A DNA stretch of 64,000 bases from assembly GCA_963678305.2 (NCBI GenBank), contig CAXXVV010000004.1:62001-126000 (forward strand). Direction: 5' to 3'. The position numbers were made by a program, and so were the translations under genes. This DNA comes from G963676655 sp963678305. GTDB taxonomy: Bacteria > Verrucomicrobiota > Lentisphaeria > Victivallales > Victivallaceae. The notes beneath the pieces were generated by a model. It did not search any database. It was given only the letters and a program-made list of their open reading frames with translations, and had not been told where the DNA came from. How positions within the stretch are numbered: the stretch's first letter is position 1; the number at the start of each line of letters is the position of its first letter. This document shows positions 1 through 8,622 of this stretch, in pieces.

Positions 1-530
1 TCGCGTTTATGGACGCATTTTTATCCAGATACTCCCAATGCTTTTATCATTTCCAATCCTCCGCAAAGCTCTGGCCGCGGCTCTTCTGGAACGGCTATCT
101 TTATCAACCTTTGGACATCGCGGCAAGTTTAATCAACAGCCGAGTCAATCTTCAGCCGACCGAGAGCGGTGGCTGCCGCGACCCTCACCTTGGGGGATTC
201 ATCGGTAAGCGCCACCGATGAGTAACATCTATATGGTCCCTCATTAAAACGTCCTTGAATTTTTCCCAGATTTTTCGCAAACATATCCGCCTTACCAGCG
301 GGGACATCAGAAATCGCCGTAAAAGGGTCACACAGCAGTTTCCGACGCTTTTCTGGCCGCCCAAGCCGATAAAACCGCAAAAACCCGCCGCTTCACGGAC
401 CTCTGGCTCCTTATCTGTTTTGAAGCGCTTTAAGCAAGGACCGGGAAATCTTTTTTCACTACCACAGAATCCAAGCATCTCGTAAGCCAATATTCTAACC
501 ACATGGTTTTTTGTCCGTTAATAAAAAGCA
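1..530 (-). pseudogene. Broken HEAT-repeat gene, several frameshifts, runs off the window
   Basis: No single open frame spans this stretch, but three minus-strand frames in turn give recognisable HEAT-repeat text. Around 500-400 there is VRILAYEMLGFCGSEK followed by KTDKEPEVREAA. Around 200-130 there is LTDESPKVRVAAATALGRLK. Around 90-20 there is SRRAAARALRRIGNDK. Each fragment has the helix-turn-helix spacing of a HEAT unit, and the style matches the intact HEAT lipoprotein just upstream on the same strand (993-2375), for example its KSPKLKAAAARALGRI. The simplest reading is a decayed paralogue of that gene. Because the stretch sits at the window edge, clustered indel errors in the assembly could give the same picture. 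Confidence 0.6.
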
Positions 531-992
531 GGAGAGAGGAATGAGCGTCTGGTCCCAAGATCAACAACCGCTTCCCAATTTACCATCCGCAATATTGAAA
601 CAGGCATTTTTTCATAAGTAGTAACCGGCTGCCATCCCCCGGGTCTTTAAAGCTCCCGCAGCTAAACTTGCGATTGAAAAAAATCGTCCATCATCCAGGG
701 GCTGCCGCCAGCGCCTTTTTCCGCAAACCGGTCCCCGGAAAACCGGGAAAAGTCCCCGCTATCGCTCTTCTTCTTACTTCCCAATGATCCTTTTTCCGCA
801 ATGGACCGCTAAATCGGCGACGACACTGTCATCCCGACTCAGGGGCGAGCGCGGTCACAAACGTTACCGCGAAAAATTCCGGTTCGGTGATTTTCATCAG
901 CCCTTTTGAGTACGGGAAACGGCTTTGGTTGAAACGCAAAGCGCCAAGAGAATCAAACCGCGGGCCAAAACTCACTTCCCTGATCCGGGTCA
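531..992 (-). other. Gene-free stretch, probably more of the decayed HEAT gene
   Basis: No open frame of useful length is present. On the minus strand short coding-like pieces appear in shifting frames, for example EVRRRAIAG near 760 and a run around 900-820 containing ITEPEFFAVTFVTALAPES. These could be the 5' part of the broken gene at 1-530. No promoter, terminator or RNA was recognised. The assignment is tentative. Confidence 0.3.
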
Positions 993-2375
993 TCAAGTAA
1001 TTTTAATCAGCTTGTCTTCCGCTTTATAACAACGTATCCGGCCTAAGGCCCTGGCGGCGGCAGCCTTCAACTTGGGACTTTTTTCATCGAGAATTCGGAG
1101 CAGAACTTTTTCATCCGGCTTTTTAATCGATGAAATTGTTTCCACCGCGGAACGACGAACCCAGCCTGCCTGATCATTCAGCGTCAATTTAAGCGGGACC
1201 AGCGCCGGATTACCCAATTTTATCAACCCGGCCCAATCCTGATCCGCCACCATGAACAAGGCTTTTTCTGCATCATCCTGCGGCTGCCACTTCAGATTAT
1301 GAAGCGAATCAGCAGCAGCCTTACGGACCCGCCAGGAAGGATCTTTAAGCGCTTTCACCAGAACATCCATGATTTTCTTACTGGCAATCGCGCCCATTGA
1401 ACGAGCGGTCGTTTCCCTGACCAGCGAATCATTATCTTTCAATAACATACTTAAAGCGGCCGCAGCTTTATCCGTTCCGATCAAACCCAATGACCGGGCC
1501 GCCTGTTTCAGAATCAGCGGCTCGTCCTCATTATCCTCGATCAATTCAAGCAGAGCCGGGATTGCCGCATCTTTATAACGCGCAATGCTTTCAGCCGCCA
1601 CCCGACGCACTCCGATCATGGGATCATCAAAAAGTTCCAGCAAGGCATCAATATCTTCAGGATTGCCGATTCCCCCCAGAACCCTTGCCGCACTCTCCCG
1701 ATCCATTGTTTCAGAAGATTTTAATTTTCCATTCATGGCATTCCGCGCCGCCTCTCCGATGGCAATCAGCACATTCTCAGCGTTGATTCGATAAGTCCGG
1801 TCATAATCATTCAACACATTTGCCAGCAGCGGAACCGAAGCCGGGGATAGTTTTACCAGGGCTTGACTTAATGCCTTGACCACATCGGCATCTTTAGTTG
1901 TCAGCAGCGGAACAAGCCAGGCACACGCGGATGGATCTTTGAATTCACCTAAAATTTCAATTGCACAGAGCAGTTGCGGACCGGTATATAAAGACAGGTT
2001 TTTACACAGTACCGGAACAATCGTTTCAGCCGGAAATTTGACTATCGCTTTTTTCGCTGCGGAAAAATGCCTGACCCGGTTATTATCAATGACTGCAATC
2101 AAAGGAGCAATTCCCCGTTCGTCTCCGATAGTTCCAAGTGCTTTTATCGCCAGATCAACCGTTAACGCACTCCCGCTGTTATTGACCAACCGGGTCAATT
2201 CAGGCACGGCCGGAGAACCCTCTTCGATCAGATATTGCATTGCGGCCATTTTCTGTTCGGGGGTCCCGTTATTTAAAATATCGGCCTGGCGACTAAGCTC
2301 CTGATAATTCACACAACCGGAAAAGATTACCGCGGCAAAGCAGTAAATCAACAACCAGCAAAACTTTCTCCTCAT
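993..2375 (-). CDS. HEAT-repeat lipoprotein
   Basis: A 460-aa protein with a lipoprotein signal: basic start MRRK, a hydrophobic stretch, and lipobox FSGC with Cys21. It is probably exported and lipid-anchored. The rest is a run of HEAT/PBS-lyase-type repeats (for example DALLELFDDPMIGVRRVAAE, SLVRETTARSMGAI, PSWRVRKAAADSLHNL), which form an alpha-solenoid used for protein contacts. No catalytic motif is seen, so the partner is unknown. The start is supported by GAGGG 6 bases upstream of the ATG. A candidate promoter lies on the minus strand: TTGAAT at 2430-2435, 16 bases, then TATAAT at 2408-2413. The broken gene at 1-530 looks like a relative. Confidence 0.85.
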   Translation of the reverse strand: MRRKFCWLLIYCFAAVIFSGCVNYQELSRQADILNNGTPEQKMAAMQYLIEEGSPAVPELTRLVNNSGSALTVDLAIKALGTIGDERGIAPLIAVIDNNRVRHFSAAKKAIVKFPAETIVPVLCKNLSLYTGPQLLCAIEILGEFKDPSACAWLVPLLTTKDADVVKALSQALVKLSPASVPLLANVLNDYDRTYRINAENVLIAIGEAARNAMNGKLKSSETMDRESAARVLGGIGNPEDIDALLELFDDPMIGVRRVAAESIARYKDAAIPALLELIEDNEDEPLILKQAARSLGLIGTDKAAAALSMLLKDNDSLVRETTARSMGAIASKKIMDVLVKALKDPSWRVRKAAADSLHNLKWQPQDDAEKALFMVADQDWAGLIKLGNPALVPLKLTLNDQAGWVRRSAVETISSIKKPDEKVLLRILDEKSPKLKAAAARALGRIRCYKAEDKLIKIT

Positions 2376-2452
2376 TAACTACCCTCAAATGTTTATTAAA
2401 AAAATTTATTATAATTCCTCATTCGATTAATTCAAACTACAAAATATACATT

Positions 2453-3202
2453 TTAAACAAAAATATTGAAAGACTCGGCATAGGGCAACTTACCGCCGAG
2501 TTTTTCCGCAATGAGATGATTGACTTTCAGGATACGTTCGTCAAAACCGTGTCCGCGCGTATTTAAATTGCGTTGATGTTGAGACTTGTGGCAACGCAGC
2601 AGTTCAGCTTTCCAGCCGGCTTCATCTTTGTCAAACCAGGTAATCAATTCATCCTGCATTGCGATAGTTTTGGGATCACGGTTGCATAAGACAGGAATAT
2701 TGAAACGGGCAACCATTGCCCGGGCAAGCCGGTGATCCGGGTTGGTATCGTTGCCATGCGGCATAAAGATCAGATCCGGCTGAATATTTTTTACCAGGGA
2801 ATTCAGGATTTGAAAATTCTCTTCAAAATCCATAATATTACCAGCAGAATCTTCCCGCATACGCAGGAAATATACAGAATCTTCAGATAATCCGAAAAAA
2901 CGGCAACTGGCAAGCTGTTCATGCTCACGACAGCGCGACTTTGCAGCAATTGAAGGCGGCTTGCAAAAAGAATCATCCACCCCGCTCCAGGCACCGGCAA
3001 AAACCGCCAAATGGAGTTTGCCGCCTCCGGCGGCAAAGCGTTTTAAACTAACCCCGATTGCGTCAAAATCGTCCGGATGCGGTGCCGCGACCAATGCGGA
3101 AAACCGTCCCCGAAACGTTGTTTCGGTAAATTCATTCGGAGCTTTTTGCTTTAAAGATTCAAGTAAGATTCGCAGTTTCAATAAAATTTTGCTTTCAGTC
3201 AT
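2453..3202 (-). CDS. PIG-L family deacetylase
   Basis: A 249-aa protein of the LmbE/PIG-L family, zinc-dependent hydrolases that remove N-acetyl groups from sugar conjugates. The family metal motif is visible as APHPDD (about residues 40-45), with the second His site in HGNDTNPDHR about 110 residues later. The ATG at 3202 (MTESKIL) was chosen because the longer in-frame version starts with TTG and adds only eight residues. There is no signal peptide, so it is likely cytoplasmic. The true substrate cannot be read from sequence. Neighbours are a HEAT lipoprotein downstream and xseB upstream, neither of which fixes the role. Confidence 0.85.
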   Translation of the reverse strand: MTESKILLKLRILLESLKQKAPNEFTETTFRGRFSALVAAPHPDDFDAIGVSLKRFAAGGGKLHLAVFAGAWSGVDDSFCKPPSIAAKSRCREHEQLASCRFFGLSEDSVYFLRMREDSAGNIMDFEENFQILNSLVKNIQPDLIFMPHGNDTNPDHRLARAMVARFNIPVLCNRDPKTIAMQDELITWFDKDEAGWKAELLRCHKSQHQRNLNTRGHGFDERILKVNHLIAEKLGGKLPYAESFNIFV

Positions 3203-3382
3203 CAAACATCGGGGTATTTGCGCCAAAACTTACACGCCCACGGTACGGTCATCCATAAAATGGGCAAGCAAATACGCCCCAAGGGGCGGTAAATTAAACC
3301 CTCAACTTATTTTTACATTATTTCCGCTTCCTGAGCACATAGTGCGATGTTCGAAGCGGTACATCGTCATCGGTCGTACGGA

Positions 3383-3682
3383 TTAAAACGGCGCGTCAGA
3401 GCTGTCACTGCCGACTTCACGCCGGTCGGCTGCGGCCGGATTAAAATCCCGCCACTGTCCGCCTTCAGCGGTTTCTTTGGTCAACACTTCAATCTTTTTT
3501 TCAAAAGCGGCAAGCTGTCCTTTGCAGACGGCGGCCAGTTTAGCCCCCTCTTCATAGGCCTTGAGCATTTCATCAAGCGGCAGCTCTCCGCTTTCCATTT
3601 TATCAACCAGATCTTCCAGACGCTGCATCGCTTCCTCAAATTTGAGGTCGTCCGGCTTTACATCAGATTCTTTTTCCGGCAT
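3383..3682 (-). CDS. xseB: Exodeoxyribonuclease VII small subunit
   Basis: A 99-aa acidic helical protein matching XseB. The core is LKFEEAMQRLEDLVDKMESG followed by LPLDEMLKAYEEG, the family signature. XseB binds XseA to form a nuclease that degrades single-stranded DNA. The start at 3682 (MPEKESD) is preferred to the longer frame from 3733 because GGGAGGAAGAG lies directly upstream, and because the extra residues would be encoded over the upstream terminator. The tail after the helical core (about 20 residues, ending SSDAPF) is longer than usual. xseA is not next to it in this window. Confidence 0.9.
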   Translation of the reverse strand: MPEKESDVKPDDLKFEEAMQRLEDLVDKMESGELPLDEMLKAYEEGAKLAAVCKGQLAAFEKKIEVLTKETAEGGQWRDFNPAAADRREVGSDSSDAPF

Positions 3683-3700
3683 AATATTCTCTTCCTCCCG

Positions 3701-3744
3701 AAAAATAAAAAAAGCCGTCTCTCCCTGAATCAAGGCTAAACGGC
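3701..3744 (-). terminator. Rho-independent terminator after the prepilin gene
   Basis: Read on the minus strand, GCCGTTT (3744-3738) can pair with AGACGGC (3720-3714) with one G-T wobble and a 17-base loop. A T-rich run (3713-3701) follows at once. It lies 20 bases after the prepilin stop codon and just before the xseB ribosome site, so it would separate the two units. Confidence 0.6.
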
Positions 3745-3763
3745 ATAAGCGACTAAATATAAA

Positions 3764-4000
3764 TCAAGGAGCAGCAGTATCTACGCCACCAGTATCAAGG
3801 TTTTGCATTTTTTCCAAAGAACTGCCTTCATCAACCGTTTTCTCTTCGCCACCAAGGGAAGTAGTTGCACCCGCAATCATGGTGCGGATACGGTCACTGA
3901 AAGCGCCCAGGATCACCAATGCAGCCAGGGCGACGACAACGACGATAATCACATACTCGACAATCGCCTGCCCTTTTTGTCTTTTAAATCTCTTTTTCAT
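3764..4000 (-). CDS. Flp-like class III prepilin or pseudopilin
   Basis: A 78-aa protein starting MKKRFKRQKGQAIVEYVIIV. A short basic leader, then G-Q-A-I-V-E-Y and a long hydrophobic helix is the Flp/TadE-type arrangement: a prepilin peptidase would cut after the Gly, and the Glu five residues on (Glu+5) and Tyr are the hallmark residues. The C-terminal part is acidic and low in structure (GGEEKTVDEGSSLEKMQ). The start is supported by GGAGG upstream of the ATG. A second, very similar prepilin lies just upstream on the same strand (4043-4204), so the two are probably co-transcribed. No Tad assembly ATPase or platform gene is present in the window. Confidence 0.7.
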   Translation of the reverse strand: MKKRFKRQKGQAIVEYVIIVVVVALAALVILGAFSDRIRTMIAGATTSLGGEEKTVDEGSSLEKMQNLDTGGVDTAAP

Positions 4001-4042
4001 GCGAATCCTCCGTTTGTTATAGGGGTTTGTTTTACATAAATT

Positions 4043-4204
4043 TTATGGAACCGGGACACTGACCGTATTGATCAGTCTCCAGTTGTATTCCGAATACGCA
4101 TATAACAAAGCCAGCGTTCCAAGCGCGATAATCACAAAAAAAGTCATAATAATCACATATTCAACTGTGGCCTGACCTTTACAACTGTTCAATCGCTTTA
4201 ACAT
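4043..4204 (-). CDS. Short Flp-like prepilin
   Basis: A 53-aa protein, MLKRLNSCKGQATVEYVIIM and onward, with the same leader, G-Q-A-T-V-E-Y motif and hydrophobic helix as its neighbour at 3764-4000. The frame can be extended upstream to 4270, but that would overlap the end of panD and put about 22 extra residues before the leader, which is unusual for this class. The ATG at 4204 was therefore chosen, although only a weak GGAAA lies upstream. The pair may form a minor pilin set. It could also be a TadE-like membrane protein. Confidence 0.6.
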   Translation of the reverse strand: MLKRLNSCKGQATVEYVIIMTFFVIIALGTLALLYAYSEYNWRLINTVSVPVP

Positions 4205-4238
4205 ACCAGCATTTTCCGTTATTGTCAAATTCCGCTTA

Positions 4239-4613
4239 TCAATAGCCGGGTTTACGGCCTTTCCTTTCAACTATATCATTGTTTGCGTCAAGAACGATCA
4301 CGTTAGGCTCAATTACCGCCGCCGCCGCATCATCCACCACCGCAAAAGCCATGATGGTGATGACGTCACCCGGAGCGCCCTGATGAGCAGCCGGACCGTT
4401 CATGCAGAAAACTTTACTGCCGGCCTCGCCGGGAATCGCGTAGGTCTCAAGCCTGGCGCCGTTTCTCCGGTTGACCACCAAAATCTTTTCATACGGCAAT
4501 ATACCCGCTTCACGCATCAAATCGATATCAATTTCCAAACTGCCTTCATAATCAAGTTCACACTGCGTCAACCGGGCCGTATGAATCTTGCCGTTTAGAA
4601 CTATTCTACTCAT
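4239..4613 (-). CDS. panD: Aspartate 1-decarboxylase
   Basis: A 124-aa PanD proenzyme that makes beta-alanine from L-aspartate for pantothenate and CoA synthesis. It is a pyruvoyl enzyme that cuts itself. The cleavage pair Gly24-Ser25 is seen in YEGSLEID, at the same position as in E. coli PanD. Lys9, His11, Arg54, Tyr58 and the NGPAAH loop are all present. Length and start fit the family well. It lies directly upstream of the two prepilin genes on the same strand. No other pantothenate gene is nearby. Confidence 0.95.
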   Translation of the reverse strand: MSRIVLNGKIHTARLTQCELDYEGSLEIDIDLMREAGILPYEKILVVNRRNGARLETYAIPGEAGSKVFCMNGPAAHQGAPGDVITIMAFAVVDDAAAAVIEPNVIVLDANNDIVERKGRKPGY

Positions 4614-4708
4614 TTTTTAATTCTCTTCCTTCATTTAATATACCCTTTCGGGATAGTTATTATTACACCTGTATTGCAAAAATTCAAAAAAAATTTGGAA
4701 ATCTTCCA

Positions 4709-5566
4709 TTATTTTAGACTTTTTTTGATAAATTCCACTAAAACGACTTCCGGCTGACAATTCCAGCGTACCGGGATAATTGAGCAGCCAAGACCGGAAG
4801 ATACGATCATTTCAGCACCGGTCCGGTCGTGCCTGAACCGGCCATAGGCAAACTTAACGCCATATCGCGACGACGCAATGACCGGCCCTATCCAGGGCAG
4901 CCTCACCTGACCGCCGTGAGTATGTCCGCATAAACATAGATCAATCAACTTAAGGTTTTGCCGCCGGCCAATTTCGACCACCAGATCCGGGTTGTGGGCC
5001 AGCAATACGGTGAAATCACTTTTTTCAGTTAAATTAAAATACGGAAACCCGGCCTTAATATCGTCCAATCCGTAAAACCGGATGCCTTCAACCGTCCTTT
5101 CACGATTGATCAGATAGTCGAATTCAAACTCGGTATATAATTTGCGATGACGTTCAGTTGGATACCAGAACTTTTTATAGCGATCCCAGTTGCCGGCCAT
5201 CGCCAAGCGCACCTGACCTGACGGCAGTCTGCTCAACAAATCCCTGAAGCCATTAATTTCACAATTAAAAGAAACGATATCTCCGCCGTAAACCAGAATA
5301 TGCGGCTTTAATTCAGCGATCATATCCGCTATCGTTTGATTTCTTTCTGCCACCGCCGGCGTAAGGTAATGCGTGTCTGAAAAGAAAACCAGACGTTTTC
5401 CAACAACGCCTTCCGGCGCTTCCACCTGATACTTGACCGCGGCGATATCGGATTTTTCGAAAACAATATTCCGCCGGCCATAGGAAACGATATTTCTCCA
5501 GTCTTTCAGACGATGGGAATACCGATAGATTTTTCGTTTAAAAGGATTCGGATGGCGCATCAACAT
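4709..5566 (-). CDS. Calcineurin-like metallophosphoesterase
   Basis: A 285-aa protein with the full two-metal phosphoesterase motif series: FFSDTHYL (D64, H66), YGGDIVSF, AGNWDR, LAHNPD and CGHTHGGQVRLP. The family cleaves phosphate esters; related YaeI-type proteins act on membrane lipids or cyclic nucleotides. The third motif reads GNWD where GNHD is commonest. No clear signal peptide is seen. The gene starts 18 bases after the stop of the GreA-type gene, with GGAAG as ribosome site, so the two are probably one operon. The substrate is not known. Confidence 0.85.
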   Translation of the reverse strand: MLMRHPNPFKRKIYRYSHRLKDWRNIVSYGRRNIVFEKSDIAAVKYQVEAPEGVVGKRLVFFSDTHYLTPAVAERNQTIADMIAELKPHILVYGGDIVSFNCEINGFRDLLSRLPSGQVRLAMAGNWDRYKKFWYPTERHRKLYTEFEFDYLINRERTVEGIRFYGLDDIKAGFPYFNLTEKSDFTVLLAHNPDLVVEIGRRQNLKLIDLCLCGHTHGGQVRLPWIGPVIASSRYGVKFAYGRFRHDRTGAEMIVSSGLGCSIIPVRWNCQPEVVLVEFIKKSLK

Positions 5567-5584
5567 CAGGTTGCAGCTTCCGTT

Positions 5585-7678
5585 TTACGCCTCCTCGTCA
5601 AGGAGACTGATTATATCTTCCGGCAGTGATTCGATCTTGACAATTTCAGCATTACCGCCATCCGGCAGGGAAAGCGTGTCATTGACACTCAACCCGTAAA
5701 CCGCGGTACCGAGCCGGGTCCGGCATGATAACCAGTTTCTGTCAGGATCCCCATCCCAAACCCCCAACAGGAGATAAGTTGTTTCTTCGCCGGAATCGCG
5801 ACGCAAAGTCACCTGACTGCCGATAACCGCCTGCCCTTCAAGTTTAACATCCCTTAGAACCAGCGGATGGATTTCCATCAGATCCCGTTCGAGTTCGGCC
5901 CGGCGCGAACCCAGGAAATTCCTGCGTTCCTTAGCGGCGTCATATTCGGCATTTTCACGGAAGTCGCCATGCGCACGGGCGACTTTCAAGGCTTCACGGT
6001 TCTCCGGAATCTGGACCGCGATCAGGTCCGCCAACTCTTCCGCCATCAGACGGTGACTGCGCATCGAAGTGGCAGACGGAATAACCACTTCACTGCCTTT
6101 TGCGACATGTTCCTTGCCCAACAGTTTTTCAGCCCCCCCGTCCTCAAGTGCGTCACGCAGCCGGTCAGATACCCGTGAGAGTTTTACCAGCAGACTTTGA
6201 CGTTCGCCCGAATTCAGGAAAATAGCATTCTGCAAGGCCATCATCAGTAATGACGGATTATCACCTGCTTCATGAATCAAATGTTTGTGGAAATCAGCTT
6301 TATCGATCAGCAGCTTACGCAACTCACGTTCAGCCGCGCCCCAGGCTTTCGGCAGATTGCCACCCGACAACGAGCGGATGACATGTTCAATATTGACTTC
6401 ATCCAACAGCTCTACCGAATGCCCTTTCCGGTTCTTCCATATCCAAACCAGGATATCACAACTGCAAGTTCTGGAGCAACGGATAACCGAAGTCAAAAGT
6501 TCCTCATCGACAACAGCGCAAAATGAATTGAGCGCTTTCAGTGGCAGTTTCAAAGCGTATTCAGCCATATAATCAGGACTTAGCGCAGCCGCCATCATCG
6601 CGCTGACACCTTCCATAAATTTAACATTAACTTCGCCCCATACCGCCAGTTCCTCCAGCTCACAGGTCGTTGCGTCTACAGGCCAGAACTGGAGTTTGCC
6701 AATCAGCGGTTCACAAAGATCCGCCATTTCCTCATCGTCGATCAGGTCATAAAGCAGCCCCAAAGTTTCAAACACCATTTTCAGGTCTTTATTATTCGTC
6801 GGCGGACGGCGTTTGACAAAAAATTCTTTCAGTTGAACAAGATAATCCTGATTGAACGGCGCAATACCTTCTTCAGAGGTAGTCAGCAAAGTGTTCAGTT
6901 CCTGCCAGCTGCGGGCGCCGGACGGATGACGCTGGCCGACAGGTTTCGCGCTCTCCGCGGCGGCCTGCCACCACTGGTCGAATTTATCGCCGGACATTGA
7001 CTCGGGAACGAGGATCATCCTGGCCAATTGCTGCAGAGAATCTTCATTCAACGGAGTTACTGCCCGGTCCATCGCAATGCGGCGGAAATCCGGCGCGTTG
7101 ATCACCGCTTTACCGGTATTGGTCAATTTTATGGTTTCAGGTGAACTCTCAAAAATAACTGAATCCGAGAGCAGAGTAGTCAGAGGAGTTGAAAATGAAC
7201 CGTGTTCCGGAATGGAAGTAATGGCCGCGTTACCGGTAAAAGAGTCGATATTTGTCAATTTCCCCCAGCGTTTAGTATTCTTCATAAAAGCCAAAATACC
7301 GATTTTCAAGCCGCTCAGATTGCGGTACCTTTTGACGACCTCATACGGCGCGATATCTTTGTCCCGAAGTCCGAGAGCACGCAGGAAACCTGTCTTCGCC
7401 TGATACGGCGGCAGTTTTATTTTGATTGCCTCAGCGAGTTGTTTGCGATAAATCGAATTCCCGTTATAACCGCGATCAGCAAGAGTGAAAATAAAATCAG
7501 CCTGTTCTTCAGTCAGTTCCTCGCCCCAGCTATCCAGAAGAAAATCTATACTTTCGACAATTTCCGAAGCATTTATATCTTCGGTTGACTGCAGCGCGGT
7601 TTCCAGTTTTTTCAAAACTCCGCCGGCAGTACTCTCGGATGCGGCAATAAACAGATCTTCCAAACTCACATTTTCCAT
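5585..7678 (-). CDS. GreA/GreB-type elongation factor with a very long N-terminal extension
   Basis: A 697-aa protein whose last 160 or so residues look like a Gre factor. The coiled-coil tip is clear in HGDFRENAEYDAAKERR, the motif whose acidic residues reach into RNA polymerase to trigger cleavage of backtracked RNA. It is followed by a small globular domain (GSQVTLRRDSGEETTYLLLG to SLPDGGNAEIVKIE). The usual GreA is about 158 aa. The roughly 530-aa N-terminal part is helix-rich with no motif I recognise, and may be a solenoid for protein contacts. The SD is AAGG/GAAG upstream of the ATG. It probably forms an operon with the phosphoesterase downstream. Confidence 0.8.
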   Translation of the reverse strand: MENVSLEDLFIAASESTAGGVLKKLETALQSTEDINASEIVESIDFLLDSWGEELTEEQADFIFTLADRGYNGNSIYRKQLAEAIKIKLPPYQAKTGFLRALGLRDKDIAPYEVVKRYRNLSGLKIGILAFMKNTKRWGKLTNIDSFTGNAAITSIPEHGSFSTPLTTLLSDSVIFESSPETIKLTNTGKAVINAPDFRRIAMDRAVTPLNEDSLQQLARMILVPESMSGDKFDQWWQAAAESAKPVGQRHPSGARSWQELNTLLTTSEEGIAPFNQDYLVQLKEFFVKRRPPTNNKDLKMVFETLGLLYDLIDDEEMADLCEPLIGKLQFWPVDATTCELEELAVWGEVNVKFMEGVSAMMAAALSPDYMAEYALKLPLKALNSFCAVVDEELLTSVIRCSRTCSCDILVWIWKNRKGHSVELLDEVNIEHVIRSLSGGNLPKAWGAAERELRKLLIDKADFHKHLIHEAGDNPSLLMMALQNAIFLNSGERQSLLVKLSRVSDRLRDALEDGGAEKLLGKEHVAKGSEVVIPSATSMRSHRLMAEELADLIAVQIPENREALKVARAHGDFRENAEYDAAKERRNFLGSRRAELERDLMEIHPLVLRDVKLEGQAVIGSQVTLRRDSGEETTYLLLGVWDGDPDRNWLSCRTRLGTAVYGLSVNDTLSLPDGGNAEIVKIESLPEDIISLLDEEA

Positions 7679-7988
7679 CTTCAGATATATTCCTTAACTC
7701 TTGTTACAGACTTTTAACAACCAACATGATCACATGTGTTTTTTGTATTGCTCTTTTCCAATACAGCCGTTTAATATACACCATAAACAAGTCTATTGCT
7801 AACAGACTTTATTATTTTTGTCAATGTTCCGGAACGGCTTTTTAAACGAGTCCGGCAAAATATTAAATCACAGCAAATTTGTTGCTTAAAGCTCGGATTT
7901 TCAACTTGAAAAATGACAAAATTGAGCTAAATTACTAGATACATAAATTGCCTGAACATTAACTTAAACAATTATCAAGAGGTATGCA
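7679..7988. promoter_or_regulatory. Divergent control region between greA-type gene and rnf operon
   Basis: This 310-bp AT-rich gap separates divergent genes. An exact inverted repeat, TGTATTG and CAATACA, lies at 7744-7765 with 8 bases between the arms. It sits just downstream of a possible minus-strand -10 (TATATT, 7778-7773), a place where a repressor could act. A second pair, AAGTCT and AGACTT, lies around 7790-7812. For rnfA a weak promoter is possible: TTGAAA at 7906-7911, 16 bases, TAAATT at 7928-7933. No RNA gene was seen. Confidence 0.35.
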
Positions 7989-8591
7989 ATGACAAGTCAC
8001 TACCTGGAGCTCACGCTTGGCGCGGTTCTGGTGTACAACTTTGTGTTGGCACGTTTTCTGGGTATCTGTCCGTTTCTGGGGGTTTCCAAACGGTTGGATA
8101 CGGCTCTCGGGATGTCCGGTGCGGTTATTTTCGTAATGACCCTGGCTTCCCTGATCACTTCAATTATTTATAACTACCTTTTAAAGGTGGATATCAAGAT
8201 TGGAGATGGAACGGTAAATCTGGCGTTCCTGAAAATTCTAACCTTTATCGTGGTTATCGCGTCTCTGGTTCAACTTGTCGAGATCGTTCTGCAGAAGGTC
8301 AGCCAGCCCCTTTACAACGCGTTGGGGATTTATCTGCCGCTGATCACCACCAACTGTGCGGTCATGGGGGTTGCCACCATTAACTCCAACAAAGGCTACA
8401 GCGTCCTCGATTCAACTATTTTCGGTTTTTTCTCAGCTTTGGGTTTCGCTTTGGCGCTGATCCTGTTCGCGAGCCTGCGCGAACGCCTGGAACTTGCCGC
8501 TCCCCCGAAACCGTTTGAAGGAATGTCCCTGGCATTGATTACCGCCGGCATCCTGGCGATGGCATTCATCGGTTTTTCCGGCTTGTGTTAA
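7989..8591 (+). CDS. rnfA: Rnf electron transport complex subunit A
   Basis: A 200-aa membrane protein with about six hydrophobic segments. It matches RnfA/NqrE, for example VLARFLGICPFLGVSK near the N terminus and the paired half YLPLITTNCAVMGVA. The two inverted halves each carry a conserved Cys that helps hold an iron-sulfur centre in the membrane. RnfA is a core subunit of the Rnf complex, which moves electrons between ferredoxin and NAD and pumps Na+ or H+. The start has AGAGG upstream. It is the first gene of a complete ABCDGE operon, the gene order of the proteobacterial rnf/rsx operon. Confidence 0.95.
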   Translation: MTSHYLELTLGAVLVYNFVLARFLGICPFLGVSKRLDTALGMSGAVIFVMTLASLITSIIYNYLLKVDIKIGDGTVNLAFLKILTFIVVIASLVQLVEIVLQKVSQPLYNALGIYLPLITTNCAVMGVATINSNKGYSVLDSTIFGFFSALGFALALILFASLRERLELAAPPKPFEGMSLALITAGILAMAFIGFSGLC

Positions 8592-8622
8592 ATATAGCAA
8601 ATTTAAATATTAAAGGAAGAAA

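Noticed and set aside
3275..3288. Palindrome CGCCCCAAGGGGCG as a terminator of xseB
   Set aside because: The loop is only two bases, no T-run follows on the minus strand, and it lies about 95 bases from the xseB stop.
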